NCBI GenBank assembly: GCA_027488575.1 | Contig: JAIYBJ010000017.1 | Location: 1 to 64,000, forward strand | Direction: 5' to 3' | Length of the DNA: 64,000 nucleotides | Source: Streptomycetaceae bacterium | Lineage (GTDB): Bacteria > Actinomycetota > Actinomycetes > Nanopelagicales > Nanopelagicaceae | Shown here: in pieces, positions 38,949 through 47,909 of the stretch | How the letters are laid out: every line of letters begins with the position of its first letter | How positions within the stretch are numbered: the first letter of the stretch is position 1 | Notes under the pieces: model-generated | The model's input: only the letters and a program-made list of their open reading frames with translations | The model's database searches: none | What the model was told of the DNA's origin: nothing | Translations under genes and position numbers: made by a program

Positions 38949-38952
38949 GTGC

Positions 38953-39585
38953 TTAAGCATCCTTCTTCTCGGCATCAGCAGGTGCTGCAGCAGCACCATC
39001 TGCTGGAGCTGCAGCATCTGCTGCAGGTGCAGCAACTTCTTCAACTGCTGTTGAACGCTCTGAAAGGTGAACAACGATCATCTTAGGATCTGAAATAAGA
39101 ACAACGCCTGCAGGAAGAACTACATCTGCAGCGTACTTAGATGCTCCTGCTGCTAATCCTGTTAGATCTAGATCTAGGAACGCAGGAATAGATGTTGCTT
39201 CTGTTTCAACTTCAATTGTGTTGTTAACGTGTTCAAGAATTCCATCACGATCGAATTCGCCAGATGTGTGAACAGGTACAGATACGACAACTTTTTCACC
39301 ACGGCGAACAATCACGAGGTCAATGTGATCAAGAGTTAATTTAATTGGATGGCGCACAATTGCTTTTGGAAGTGTGAGTTCTGTTTTGCCATCTACAACG
39401 ATGTCGAGCAAAACGTTTGAAGTTTTAAGAGCAACGCCTAATTCGCGTGCTGGAAGAGTGATGTGTGATGGCTTCTCACCGTGACCGTAGATCACAGCTG
39501 GAACTTGACCATCGCGACGTGCGCGACGTGATGCGCCTTTACCGAATTCTGTACGACGAATTCCGTTGATGGTGATCTCAGCCAT
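38953..39585 (-). CDS. rplY: Ribosomal protein bL25 (Ctc form)
   Basis: A 210-residue 5S rRNA-binding protein of the long, general-stress CTC type. An N-terminal L25 domain (RTEFGKGASRRARRDGQVPA, VIYGHGEKP) is followed by a beta domain and an Ala-rich low-complexity tail (residues about 180-210). AGGGAGA lies 7 bases before the ATG. A terminator separates it from prs upstream. Confidence 0.95.
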   Translation of the reverse strand: MAEITINGIRRTEFGKGASRRARRDGQVPAVIYGHGEKPSHITLPARELGVALKTSNVLLDIVVDGKTELTLPKAIVRHPIKLTLDHIDLVIVRRGEKVVVSVPVHTSGEFDRDGILEHVNNTIEVETEATSIPAFLDLDLTGLAAGASKYAADVVLPAGVVLISDPKMIVVHLSERSTAVEEVAAPAADAAAPADGAAAAPADAEKKDA

Positions 39586-39673
39586 TTTAATTTCTCCCTG
39601 TTAGGTAAAACTTTCGGTTACTTCACAAAAGTCCCAGCAGGAGCATTTACCTGCACCGTCGATAACGGAAGTT

Positions 39674-39714
39674 AAAAACCCTCGCCGGAACGAGGCAAAG
39701 ATTAGCGAAGGGTT
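39674..39714 (-). terminator. Terminator with alternative pairings between prs and rplY
   Basis: On the minus strand CCTCG-TTCCGG-CGAGG (39680-39695) is followed by GTTTTT. Upstream AACCCTTCGC (39705-39714) can instead pair with GCGAGGGTT (39677-39685), using the same strand. Either form ends at the U-run. It ends the glmU-prs transcript; the two forms may be simple redundancy. Confidence 0.65.
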
Positions 39715-39735
39715 GAGGAGTGTGGCAAATCGCGC

Positions 39736-40716
39736 TTATGAATGGCCATCGAAGAGGCTGGTTACGGAACCATCTTCGAAGACCTCTCGAATTGCGCGAC
39801 CAAGAAGCGGTGCAATCGAGAGAACAGTGAGATTGTCGAACTTTTGATCATCTGAAATTGGAAGAGTATTAGTGATGACAACTTCACTTGCGCGGGAGTT
39901 TTTCAAGCGTTCGATTGCAGGTCCTGAGAGCACTGCATGAGTTGCAGCAATAATTACTTCTTTTGCGCCTGCTTCAAAGAGTGCATCAACAGCTTTTGTA
40001 ATAGTTCCTGCAGTGTCGATCATGTCATCGATAACAACGCATGTCTGGCCTTCGACATCTCCAACTACGCGACCGGTAGTAGATTCATTTGGAATGCGTG
40101 GGTCGCGTGTTTTGTGAATAAATGCGATTGGGCATCCGCCGAGTAAATCTGACCAACGTTCTGCAACGCGTACACGACCAGAGTCAGGCGAAACAATTGT
40201 CAGACGTGAGCGATCTACTTTTGAACCAACATAATCCGCAAGCATTGGCAGTGCGAATAAGTGATCCACTGGGCCATCGAAGAAACCTTGAATTTGTGAA
40301 GTATGAAGATCGACAACCATTAAGCGATCCGCGCCCGCGGCTTTAAACAAATCTGCCATCAAGCGAGCAGAAATAGGTTCGCGTCCACGGTGCTTCTTAT
40401 CCTGACGCGCATAACCATAAAAGGGTGCAACTACTGTGATTCGTTTTGCAGATGCGCGCTTGAGTGCATCAACCATGATGAGTTGTTCCATGATTTGCTT
40501 ATTTACTGGAGCAGAGTGACTCTGCAATACGAATGCATCGCAACCACGAACGCTCTCTTCGAAGCGAACAAATATTTCACCATTTGCAAAGTCGTAGGCA
40601 GATGTTGGTGTAATTGGAACACCGAGTTCTTGTGCGACTTCTTCGGCTAACTCCGGAAATCCGCGGCCTGAAAAAAGTCTTAACCGTTTTTCAGATGCCA
40701 GACGGAGTTCGCTCAT
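39736..40716 (-). CDS. prs: Ribose-phosphate pyrophosphokinase
   Basis: A 326-residue PRPP synthase acting on ribose 5-phosphate and ATP, supplying nucleotide, His and Trp synthesis. It has the class I pattern: SGRGFPELAEEVAQEL, the regulatory flexible loop YARQDKKHRGREPISA, and the PRPP-binding signature CVVIDDMIDTAGTITKA. It follows glmU by 5 bases, with AGAGG inside the glmU end as ribosome binding site. Confidence 0.97.
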   Translation of the reverse strand: MSELRLASEKRLRLFSGRGFPELAEEVAQELGVPITPTSAYDFANGEIFVRFEESVRGCDAFVLQSHSAPVNKQIMEQLIMVDALKRASAKRITVVAPFYGYARQDKKHRGREPISARLMADLFKAAGADRLMVVDLHTSQIQGFFDGPVDHLFALPMLADYVGSKVDRSRLTIVSPDSGRVRVAERWSDLLGGCPIAFIHKTRDPRIPNESTTGRVVGDVEGQTCVVIDDMIDTAGTITKAVDALFEAGAKEVIIAATHAVLSGPAIERLKNSRASEVVITNTLPISDDQKFDNLTVLSIAPLLGRAIREVFEDGSVTSLFDGHS

Positions 40717-40721
40717 GGGGC

Positions 40722-42182
40722 TTAGCCTCTCTTATGTCCGTTTTCACTGCCAGTGTGACGCGCTGCAGCTTCGGCAGATTTTGTGCCAGAACGTTTGCGC
40801 AAGACCCAGCCTAAGACATTTCGTTGGCGCGATCGACCAACTCCAATTGCTCCAGGTGGGACATCTTCAGAAATCACAGATCCTGCCGCGGTGTAAGCCC
40901 CATCACCAATTGTTACTGGTGCAATCAACATCGAATCACTGCCGATGCGAACATGGTCACCAACGATTGTTTCGTGCTTTTCAACGCCATCGTAATTAAC
41001 AAATACTGTTGCAGCACCGATGTTGGTGCCTTCTCCTATTTTTGCATCTCCAACGTATGAAAGATGCGGAACTTTAGAACCATCTCCGATAGTTGAGTTC
41101 TTAACCTCAACGAATGCTCCGGCTTTTGCGCCCGTGCCAAGCACGGTGCCTTTTCTCAAATATGAATAAGGGCCCACACTCGCATCTTTACCAATAACTG
41201 CTTCCTGGCAATTGGATTCGATAACACGAGCGCCTTCAAGAACGGAGCATGATTCAAGTGTTGTACGCGGACCAATTACTGCGCCAGATTTAACTGTGGT
41301 GCTGCCAAGGATTGCAGATCCTGGATGAATCGTTACATCGCTATCAATGCTGGCAGTGGCATCAATCCATGTTGTTGTTGGATCTGTAATCGTTACTCCT
41401 GCTCGCATCAAATCACTGTTAATGCGATCACGTAAATACGCGCCACTTTCAGCCAACTGCTCGCGATCATTGACGCCGAGCGTCTCAACATAATCATCGA
41501 TAAGTGCTGCTGCTACTTCTCCGCCTGCTTGACGCATAATTTCTAGAACATCTGTTAAGTACAGCTCACCTTGCGCGTTGCTTGTGGTGAGTTTAGAAAT
41601 CGCTGATGTCAGTAAAGCGCCATCAAAGATATAAACACCAGAATTGACCTCAAAGATGATTTTTTCTGAATCAGATGCATCTTTTTCTTCGACGATACGA
41701 AGAAGTGAGCCATCATCAGCACGAATTATGCGGCCATACCCAGTTGGATCTGGATGTTCTGCCGTCATCACTGATGCGCTAAATCCACCGTTATTGTGAA
41801 AGGCAATTAACTGCGCAAGAGATTGCGTTGTAAGCAATGGTGTATCTCCTGCGAGGACAAGTACAGATCCTTTAGGCGAAATACCTTCAAGTGCTAGCTG
41901 AGTCGCATGACCTGTGCCGCCACGTTTTTCTTGAAAAACTGTTATGGCCTTGGGAGAGATTGAAGAAATGTGTTCTTCTACTTTTTCGCGGCCCGATCCA
42001 ACAACAACTCGAATCTGTTGTGGTGATAAACCATGCACTGCATGCAAAACATGTCCAACTAATGTGCGGCCTGCAACTTCATGCAAAACTTTTGGCAGCG
42101 AAGATTTCATTCGCGTTCCCTCGCCCGCGGCAAGGATGATCGCGCACTCAAGTAATGAGTCGGTGCCCTTTGGTGGCGTCAT
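40722..42182 (-). CDS. glmU: Bifunctional GlmU (uridyltransferase/acetyltransferase)
   Basis: A 486-residue enzyme making UDP-GlcNAc from glucosamine-1-phosphate. The N-terminal pyrophosphorylase domain has AIILAAGEGTRMKSSLPKVL, and the C-terminal left-handed beta-helix holds the acetyltransferase site (GAFVEVKNSTIGDGSKVPH, IGAATVFVNYDG). The only usable start is ATG 42182, one base downstream of the tRNA-Gln gene, so no separate ribosome binding site exists. UDP-GlcNAc feeds MurB's pathway. Confidence 0.96.
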   Translation of the reverse strand: MTPPKGTDSLLECAIILAAGEGTRMKSSLPKVLHEVAGRTLVGHVLHAVHGLSPQQIRVVVGSGREKVEEHISSISPKAITVFQEKRGGTGHATQLALEGISPKGSVLVLAGDTPLLTTQSLAQLIAFHNNGGFSASVMTAEHPDPTGYGRIIRADDGSLLRIVEEKDASDSEKIIFEVNSGVYIFDGALLTSAISKLTTSNAQGELYLTDVLEIMRQAGGEVAAALIDDYVETLGVNDREQLAESGAYLRDRINSDLMRAGVTITDPTTTWIDATASIDSDVTIHPGSAILGSTTVKSGAVIGPRTTLESCSVLEGARVIESNCQEAVIGKDASVGPYSYLRKGTVLGTGAKAGAFVEVKNSTIGDGSKVPHLSYVGDAKIGEGTNIGAATVFVNYDGVEKHETIVGDHVRIGSDSMLIAPVTIGDGAYTAAGSVISEDVPPGAIGVGRSRQRNVLGWVLRKRSGTKSAEAAARHTGSENGHKRG

Positions 42183-42183
42183 G

Positions 42184-42255
42184 CTCCGCCACCAGGTATC
42201 GATCCTGGACCCTGGGCTTCAAAGGCCCATGTGCTAGCCACTACACAATGGCGGA
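42184..42255 (-). tRNA. tRNA-Gln (TTG)
   Basis: A 72-base cloverleaf on the minus strand. Acceptor TCCGCCA pairs with TGGCGGA, the anticodon loop CTTTGAA gives TTG, the T loop is TCGATAC-like and the discriminator is G. Only GCA follows, so CCA is not fully encoded. Its 3' end is one base from the glmU ATG. The same tRNA-Gln/glmU adjacency is seen in other Actinobacteria (from memory). Confidence 0.95.
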
Positions 42256-42350
42256 ACCTATATTCTCCCTTATCCGCACCAGTACTTTCGACCACTAAAG
42301 TTGCCTCACGCGAGAAATTTTAATAAATACTTTTAGAAAGTGGGGCGAAA

Positions 42351-42839
42351 ATGCGTGATGAAGTAGATCGCCTCATCGCCGCCTGGAAGGCGCAGCGACC
42401 TGATCTGGATTTATCTCCACTTGGAGTCCTCAGCCGCATCACGCGAATTTCTCGTCACTTAGATATTGAGAGACGTAATGCTTTCGCAGATTTAGATACA
42501 TGGGGATTTGATGTTCTTGCATCTCTTCGTCGCGCAGGAGCGCCGTATCAACTTTCTCCAAGTCAACTAATGCAAGAAACACTCGTCACGAGTGGAACTA
42601 TGACAAATCGTTTAGATCGGTTGGAAGAGCTCGATTTGATCACTCGAGAGCAAGATCCAAGCGATGGTCGTGGTTCATTGGTCACGCTGACAAAAGCTGG
42701 TGTACGCGCAGTTGATACAGCAATGGAAGAGTTATTGGGGCGCGAAAGAAATTTCTTGGCACCACTATCTAGTGAAGAGAAGAAAGAACTTGCTCGATTG
42801 CTCAGCCTAATTGCTGCGCAATTTGAAGATGAAATTTAA
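42351..42839 (+). CDS. MarR-family transcriptional regulator
   Basis: A 162-residue winged-helix regulator. The dimerisation helices are at both ends, and the DNA-binding part is YQLSPSQLMQETLVTSGTMT with the wing RLDRLEELDLITREQDPSDGRG. The DxRG-type motif (DPSDGRGSLVTLT) is diagnostic of MarR. Target and ligand are unknown. A weak GGGGC precedes the ATG. It overlaps the convergent ispE stop by 4 bases. Confidence 0.92.
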   Translation: MRDEVDRLIAAWKAQRPDLDLSPLGVLSRITRISRHLDIERRNAFADLDTWGFDVLASLRRAGAPYQLSPSQLMQETLVTSGTMTNRLDRLEELDLITREQDPSDGRGSLVTLTKAGVRAVDTAMEELLGRERNFLAPLSSEEKKELARLLSLIAAQFEDEI

Positions 42840-43756
42840 TGTGACTCAATAACTTTGGCGCCATGCACGGGGCCAAATGCACGAGTAACGCTTCCGACTA
42901 CACCGGATGCACTTAACGCAACTGCTAAATCCAAACCATGTTCTTCATCAGAAACCAAGAATGCAACTGTTGGGCCAGAGCCAGAAACAATGGCACCTAA
43001 TGCTCCGTACTCCTGGCCCACATCTAAAATCAATCGAAGTGCAGGCCGAAGCGAACACGCTGCTGGTTGTAAATCGTTAACTAAAAGCTTTCCAACATTT
43101 GATGGATCTGCAGTTAAGAGCGCCTGCATTAATGCATCGCTAATTTGTGGTTCGCTGATATCTAATCCTTGACGCAATCGATCACATTCGCTGTACACAG
43201 CAGGTGTTGAGAGCCCAACACTAGAAAGCGCGAGAACCCAGTGATAGGTGCCGCGTGATAAGGCAGCTGTAAGTTGATCGCCTCTGCCTTGTCCAATGGC
43301 AGTTCCGCCACTTAATAAAAATGGAACATCGCTACCTAATTGCGATGCTATTGAGTGCATCTCTTCGCGGGTCATATCAAGGCTATACAACTCATCGATG
43401 GCAACAATTGCTGCTGCCGCATCAGCGCTTCCACCGGCCATGCCACCGGCAACCGGAATTGATTTCTTTATATCAATGCTGACATCGATATCAATTTCGA
43501 ATTTATTTGCAATTAACTCTGCAGCTTTTACAACTAGGTTGGAGGCATCAGTTGGAACTCCATGTACTTGGTCCCCCGAAACAGTGAGATTAATCCCTGA
43601 TGCTTGTTCGCCAATTTTTACTGTTACTTCATCAAAAATCGAAATAGCTTGAAAAACTGTGACGAGTTGGTGATAGCCATCAGATTCGCGAGGACCGACA
43701 GAGAGCTGCAAATTTACTTTTGCAGGTACTCGAACTGTCACAGATTTAATTGGCAC
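42836..43756 (-). CDS. ispE: 4-diphosphocytidyl-2-C-methyl-D-erythritol kinase
   Basis: A 306-residue GHMP kinase of the MEP pathway. It has VRVPAKVNLQLSVGPRESDGYH with the catalytic region, the ATP loop PVAGGMAGGSADAAAAI, and the C-terminal GAIVSGSGPTVAFL. The start is GTG 43756, one base after the ksgA stop, with AGGG upstream. The ksgA-ispE order is conserved in Actinobacteria. IspH of the same pathway is at 13012. Confidence 0.96.
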   Translation of the reverse strand: MPIKSVTVRVPAKVNLQLSVGPRESDGYHQLVTVFQAISIFDEVTVKIGEQASGINLTVSGDQVHGVPTDASNLVVKAAELIANKFEIDIDVSIDIKKSIPVAGGMAGGSADAAAAIVAIDELYSLDMTREEMHSIASQLGSDVPFLLSGGTAIGQGRGDQLTAALSRGTYHWVLALSSVGLSTPAVYSECDRLRQGLDISEPQISDALMQALLTADPSNVGKLLVNDLQPAACSLRPALRLILDVGQEYGALGAIVSGSGPTVAFLVSDEEHGLDLAVALSASGVVGSVTRAFGPVHGAKVIESH

Positions 43757-43757
43757 G

Positions 43758-44591
43758 TCAAAACCCTAATCGTGCGATTGCGCAAAAATCATTAACCAAG
43801 AGAGATTCACCGCGAAGTGTCGGATCAACACCTGCCTCAATTAAGGATTTTTCTGCTGCAGCTGATGAACCATAGATACCAGAGAGTGCAGAGCGCAACA
43901 TTTTTCTGCGTTGAGCAAAAGCAGCATCGATCAGTGTGAAAACTTTCAGACGTAGTGCTTCATCGCCTAAGGGTTGATGGCGAGTAAATGAAACTAATTT
44001 TGAATCAACTCCTGGAATAGGCCAGAAAACAGAACGCGAAATAGAACCGGCACCCTGTAAATCTGCCCACCATGCAGCCTTAACAGATGGGATTCCGTAC
44101 TCTTTGGTTCCGGGTTTTGCGGCTAAGCGATCTGCAACTTCTGCCTGAACCATGACAACTCCTGATTTAAGAGTTGGAAAAATCTCTAGTAAATGAAGTA
44201 GTACCGGAACCGAAACGTTGTACGGCAAATTTGCAACAAGAACCGTTGGTGTCACTGGCAAGGTCTCTAACGTAAGTGCATCCTGATGGATAACGCTAAA
44301 TTGTGCGCTGCTTTGATTGTGTTGCTCAACAGTCTGTGGCAATCGCGTTGCTAATCGCTCATCAATTTCTACTGCGATTACTTCGCTAGCTTCTTCCAGA
44401 AGAGCAAGTGTCAGCGAACCTAATCCCGGTCCAATTTCCAGGGCGATATCTGAACTTGTTACGCCAGCAGTTCGAACGATTTTTCTGCAGACATTTGCAT
44501 CAATAACAAAGTTTTGTCCAAGAGATTTTGCCGGCTTGATACCTAGTTCTTGCGCCAGTTCGCGAATCTCTGCTGCGCCGAGCAAGGTCAT
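43758..44591 (-). CDS. ksgA: 16S rRNA dimethyladenosine transferase
   Basis: A 277-residue methyltransferase (RsmA) that dimethylates two adjacent adenines near the 3' end of 16S rRNA. The SAM site is ALEIGPGLGSLTLALLEEA, the target-base motif is NLPYNVSVPVLLHLL, and SLGQNFVIDANV marks the N-terminus. The ATG overlaps the tatD stop by 4 bases (ATGA), so it is co-translated with tatD. Confidence 0.97.
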   Translation of the reverse strand: MTLLGAAEIRELAQELGIKPAKSLGQNFVIDANVCRKIVRTAGVTSSDIALEIGPGLGSLTLALLEEASEVIAVEIDERLATRLPQTVEQHNQSSAQFSVIHQDALTLETLPVTPTVLVANLPYNVSVPVLLHLLEIFPTLKSGVVMVQAEVADRLAAKPGTKEYGIPSVKAAWWADLQGAGSISRSVFWPIPGVDSKLVSFTRHQPLGDEALRLKVFTLIDAAFAQRRKMLRSALSGIYGSSAAAEKSLIEAGVDPTLRGESLLVNDFCAIARLGF

Positions 44592-45445
44592 GCGAATGAA
44601 CCAAAAATGCGTTCAGCATTATTGCTAAGGGTTGTCGCAAGTTCGGCGTCGCTAACATCTCTTTCATCAGCCATCGCGCGAACAATGTTTGCAATTTGCG
44701 CGGGTGTATTTAGTGCTCCGCGATGTGGTGTTGGTGCTAAAAATGGCGAATCAGTCTCAACCAATAATTGATCATCCGGAACAATCTTTACAGCTTCTCG
44801 AAGCTGTGGTGCATTTTTGAATGTCAGTGTGCCAGCAAAGGAGAGAATGTATCCGCGTTCTACGCAGATTTTTGCCATTGCTAAATCACCTGAATAACAG
44901 TGAAAAATAGTTTTTTCAGGAGCGCCGACTTCAAGCAATATAGAAAGTACATCTTCGTGTGAATCACGGTCATGAATCACGAGCGCTTTGTTATGTTTTT
45001 TTGCTAAATCAATATGCCACTTAAAAGACTCTTGCTGTTTCTTGCGTAATTCTGGTGGTGTCCGAAAATAATCTAAACCTGTTTCACCAATAGCTCGCAC
45101 ACGAGGGTGTTCCGCGAGCTTTGCAATGATGGACCAATCATGTTCAAGATCTTCAACAACTGGAGCTTCGTTCGGATGTAATGCCACCGCTGCAAGGACT
45201 CTGCCTTTCCAGTGTTCGGCAGCATCAACGCACCATTGTGATTGCTCTGCTGAATAACCAACTTGAACAACTCGATCGACTCCAGCGTCTCGTGCTTCAT
45301 CTAAAACTCTGCCAACTTCTTCTGAATCTGGGGCTGTGTTTGTAACGATTTCTAAATGTGCATGTGCATCAACAGTTGGAACCGGTAGTGGTTCTGGTTG
45401 TGGAGCAGGAATACGATCAAGGTCGCGGTTATGACGATCTGCCAC
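44588..45445 (-). CDS. tatD: TatD-family metal-dependent hydrolase
   Basis: A 285-residue TIM-barrel deoxyribonuclease-like hydrolase. The metal ligands are in VDAHAHLEI (HxH), ALHPNEAP, AIGETGLDYFRTPPE and VIHDRDSHED, and a DSPFLAPTPHRG motif is near the end. It starts with GTG without a clear ribosome binding site, 5 bases after metG. No RpfB-type gene lies between tatD and ksgA, unlike mycobacteria. Confidence 0.93.
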   Translation of the reverse strand: MADRHNRDLDRIPAPQPEPLPVPTVDAHAHLEIVTNTAPDSEEVGRVLDEARDAGVDRVVQVGYSAEQSQWCVDAAEHWKGRVLAAVALHPNEAPVVEDLEHDWSIIAKLAEHPRVRAIGETGLDYFRTPPELRKKQQESFKWHIDLAKKHNKALVIHDRDSHEDVLSILLEVGAPEKTIFHCYSGDLAMAKICVERGYILSFAGTLTFKNAPQLREAVKIVPDDQLLVETDSPFLAPTPHRGALNTPAQIANIVRAMADERDVSDAELATTLSNNAERIFGSFA

Positions 45446-45450
45446 AGGAG

Positions 45451-47028
45451 TTACTCAGCAGATTCAAGACGTGGAAAGAGCACTGGAGTTTTTGTCACTC
45501 GTGCACCAGCTGGTAACTGACCCCACGTCGCAACGGATGAAATCTTTTGTGATCCTAAACTTCCGAGCGCTTCTTGCGCACCTAAACTCTGCCACAAAAT
45601 TTCACACGTTGCCGGCATAACAGAGTTAAGCAATACAGCGAGTGCGCGCAAGGATTCGGCAGTGTTGTATAAAACTTCTTCAAGAACAACTTTGTTTGCT
45701 GGATCTTTAGCAAGAATCCATGGCTCTTTTTCAGTGACATAACCATTTACTCGTTTGCAAAAATCCATGATTGCATTAATGCCGCCTTGGAAATCTAAAG
45801 CACACATTGCCTCGTCGGCTTTGGATGCTGCATTAGATAGCGCTTCTTCAAGTCCTTTGTCGTGGGCAACTTGCGGAAGAACTCCATCGCAGTATTTTTC
45901 AATCATTGCAGCTAGTCGTGATGCTAGGTTTCCAAAATCATTTGCTAATTCGCTGGTATATCGCGCCGACATGTCTTCCCATGAGAATGATCCATCAGAT
46001 CCAAATGGAATTGCACGTAAGAAGTAATACCTAAATGCGTCAACACCAAAGTGATTTGTAATATCACTTGGAGCAATTCCGGTGAGCTTGCTCTTGCTCA
46101 TCTTTTCGCCACCAACTAGCAACCAGCCATGTGCAAAAACTTTCTTTGGAACTGCAAGACCTGCTGCCATCAACATTGCTGGCCAAATAACAGCGTGAAA
46201 ACGCAAAATATCTTTTCCGACTAGGTGTACATCTGCTGGCCATGTTTGTCCAAACTTTTTGCCACCTGCTGTATCTGGCGCATCAGTTAATCCAACCGCG
46301 GTTGCGTAATTTAAAAGAGCATCGAACCAGACATAAACAACTTGCTTGGTATCCCAAGGAACTGGGATACCCCAATCAAATGTTGATCGCGAAATAGAAA
46401 GATCAGAGACGCCACCTTCAAGAAATGAGAGCACTTCGTTGCGGGCACTTTCTGGTTGGCATGCATCAGGATTCTTTTTATAGTGCTCGATGAGTGGAGT
46501 AGCAAACTCTGAAAGCTTGAAAAACCAATTCTCTTCGTTGACTAATTCGATCGGCTTGCTGTGAATTGGGCAGAGTTTTTCGCCATTGGAATCGATTAAA
46601 TCTCCAGGCAATTTAAATTCTTCACATCCAACACAGTAAGGGCCTTCATATTTTCCAGAGTAAATATGGCCGGAATCCTTTAACCCTTGCAAAAACTTTT
46701 GTACTCGTTCTGTATGTCGTTTCTCAGTTGTGCGAATAAAGTCATCATTAGCAATATTGAGCGCTTCCCAATTTGGTTTCCATGCATCAGCAACTAATCG
46801 ATCTACCCACTCTTGTGGTGCAACGTTGTTCTGCTCTGCGGTGCGCATAACTTTTTGTCCATGCTCATCTGTTCCTGTTAAAAACCAAACCGATTCACCG
46901 CGTTGGCGATGCCATCGTGTCAGCACATCACCTGCAACTGTTGTGTAAGCATGGCCAATATGTGGCGCATCATTTACATAGTAAATAGGCGTGGTGAGAT
47001 AGAAGGATTTATCGCTCACGTTGCTCAT
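45451..47028 (-). CDS. metG: Methionyl-tRNA synthetase
   Basis: A 525-residue class I synthetase. The HIGH-type motif is YYVNDAPHIGHAYTTVAGD, the knuckle has CVGCEEF and a later Cys (KLCPIHSKP), and the KMSKS loop is GGEKMSKSKLTG. There is no C-terminal tRNA-binding extension, as in the shorter form of the enzyme. It overlaps the rsmI stop by 4 bases. Gene order rsmI-metG-tatD-ksgA-ispE follows the actinobacterial pattern. Confidence 0.97.
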   Translation of the reverse strand: MSNVSDKSFYLTTPIYYVNDAPHIGHAYTTVAGDVLTRWHRQRGESVWFLTGTDEHGQKVMRTAEQNNVAPQEWVDRLVADAWKPNWEALNIANDDFIRTTEKRHTERVQKFLQGLKDSGHIYSGKYEGPYCVGCEEFKLPGDLIDSNGEKLCPIHSKPIELVNEENWFFKLSEFATPLIEHYKKNPDACQPESARNEVLSFLEGGVSDLSISRSTFDWGIPVPWDTKQVVYVWFDALLNYATAVGLTDAPDTAGGKKFGQTWPADVHLVGKDILRFHAVIWPAMLMAAGLAVPKKVFAHGWLLVGGEKMSKSKLTGIAPSDITNHFGVDAFRYYFLRAIPFGSDGSFSWEDMSARYTSELANDFGNLASRLAAMIEKYCDGVLPQVAHDKGLEEALSNAASKADEAMCALDFQGGINAIMDFCKRVNGYVTEKEPWILAKDPANKVVLEEVLYNTAESLRALAVLLNSVMPATCEILWQSLGAQEALGSLGSQKISSVATWGQLPAGARVTKTPVLFPRLESAE

Positions 47029-47867
47029 TTGCCCATCTTATTAGCATCTACAACGGCGGCATAAACCGAACGCTTAGGCAGAGAAAACTCTTCGGCTACA
47101 GCAGCAATTGCACCCTTACGATCCATACCCGCAGCTTCAAACTCTTGAACGCGTTCAACCATTGCCTCTGTTGTAATGGATTTGGCATCAGTTGTGGCAC
47201 CAGCAATTACCAATGTAATTTCTCCCAGAACTTCATTCTTCTGGCTCCACTCAAGTAATTGCGATAAATCTCCTCGAATTGTCTGTTCGTAGTGTTTTGT
47301 CATCTCGCGGCAAATTGCTGCTTTGCGTTCCGAACCAAAGGTTGCAATCGCATCTGCAAGTGATTCTTCTAAGCGATGTGGTGCTTCGAAGAAAACAAGA
47401 GTGCGCTCATCAAATCGAAGTGATTCGTAAAACTTTTGTCGTGCACCCGCTGTACGCGGTGGAAAACCATCAAAAGAAAAACGATCTGTTGGTAAACCAG
47501 ATAACGCAACAGCCATTGTCACAGCTGAGGGACCAGGTAAAACTTGGAGTGCAATGTTTTCAGCTGATGCGTCTCGAGCTAATCTAAATCCAGGATCGCT
47601 AATGGTTGGCATTCCGGCGTCGCTAACAACTAAAACGGTTTTACCAATTCGAAGCAATTCTAAAATTTCATGGGTTCGCTCTTCTTCATTGCCATCAAAG
47701 AATGAAATAACTTTTCCAATGAAAGTTACGCCAAGATCAGATGCCAATCTATGAAAGCGCCGAGAGTCTTCAGCCGCAATTACGTCAGCAGTTGAGATTG
47801 CTTCAATGAGGCGTGCAGATGCATCCTTGGGATTGCCAAGTGGTGTAGCCGCCAAAATGAGTGCCAT
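47025..47867 (-). CDS. rsmI: 16S rRNA ribose 2'-O-methyltransferase RsmI
   Basis: A 280-residue tetrapyrrole-methylase-fold enzyme that modifies C1402 of 16S rRNA. It begins ILAATPLGNPKDASARLIEA and contains the signature VSDAGMPTISDPGFRL and LPGPSAVTMAVALSGLPTDR. It heads the rsmI-metG-tatD-ksgA-ispE operon and is divergent from the O-mannosyltransferase gene. Confidence 0.96.
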   Translation of the reverse strand: MALILAATPLGNPKDASARLIEAISTADVIAAEDSRRFHRLASDLGVTFIGKVISFFDGNEEERTHEILELLRIGKTVLVVSDAGMPTISDPGFRLARDASAENIALQVLPGPSAVTMAVALSGLPTDRFSFDGFPPRTAGARQKFYESLRFDERTLVFFEAPHRLEESLADAIATFGSERKAAICREMTKHYEQTIRGDLSQLLEWSQKNEVLGEITLVIAGATTDAKSITTEAMVERVQEFEAAGMDRKGAIAAVAEEFSLPKRSVYAAVVDANKMGK

Positions 47868-47897
47868 GGCGTAATCATCTCAGTAATTCTGCTCGGA

Positions 47898-47903
47898 TAC
47901 GCT
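47898..47903 (+). promoter_or_regulatory. -10 box of a leaderless O-mannosyltransferase promoter
   Basis: TACGCT ends exactly 6 bases before the GTG start at 47910, in the 42-base gap shared with divergent rsmI. Confidence 0.55.
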
Positions 47904-47909
47904 ATCTCT

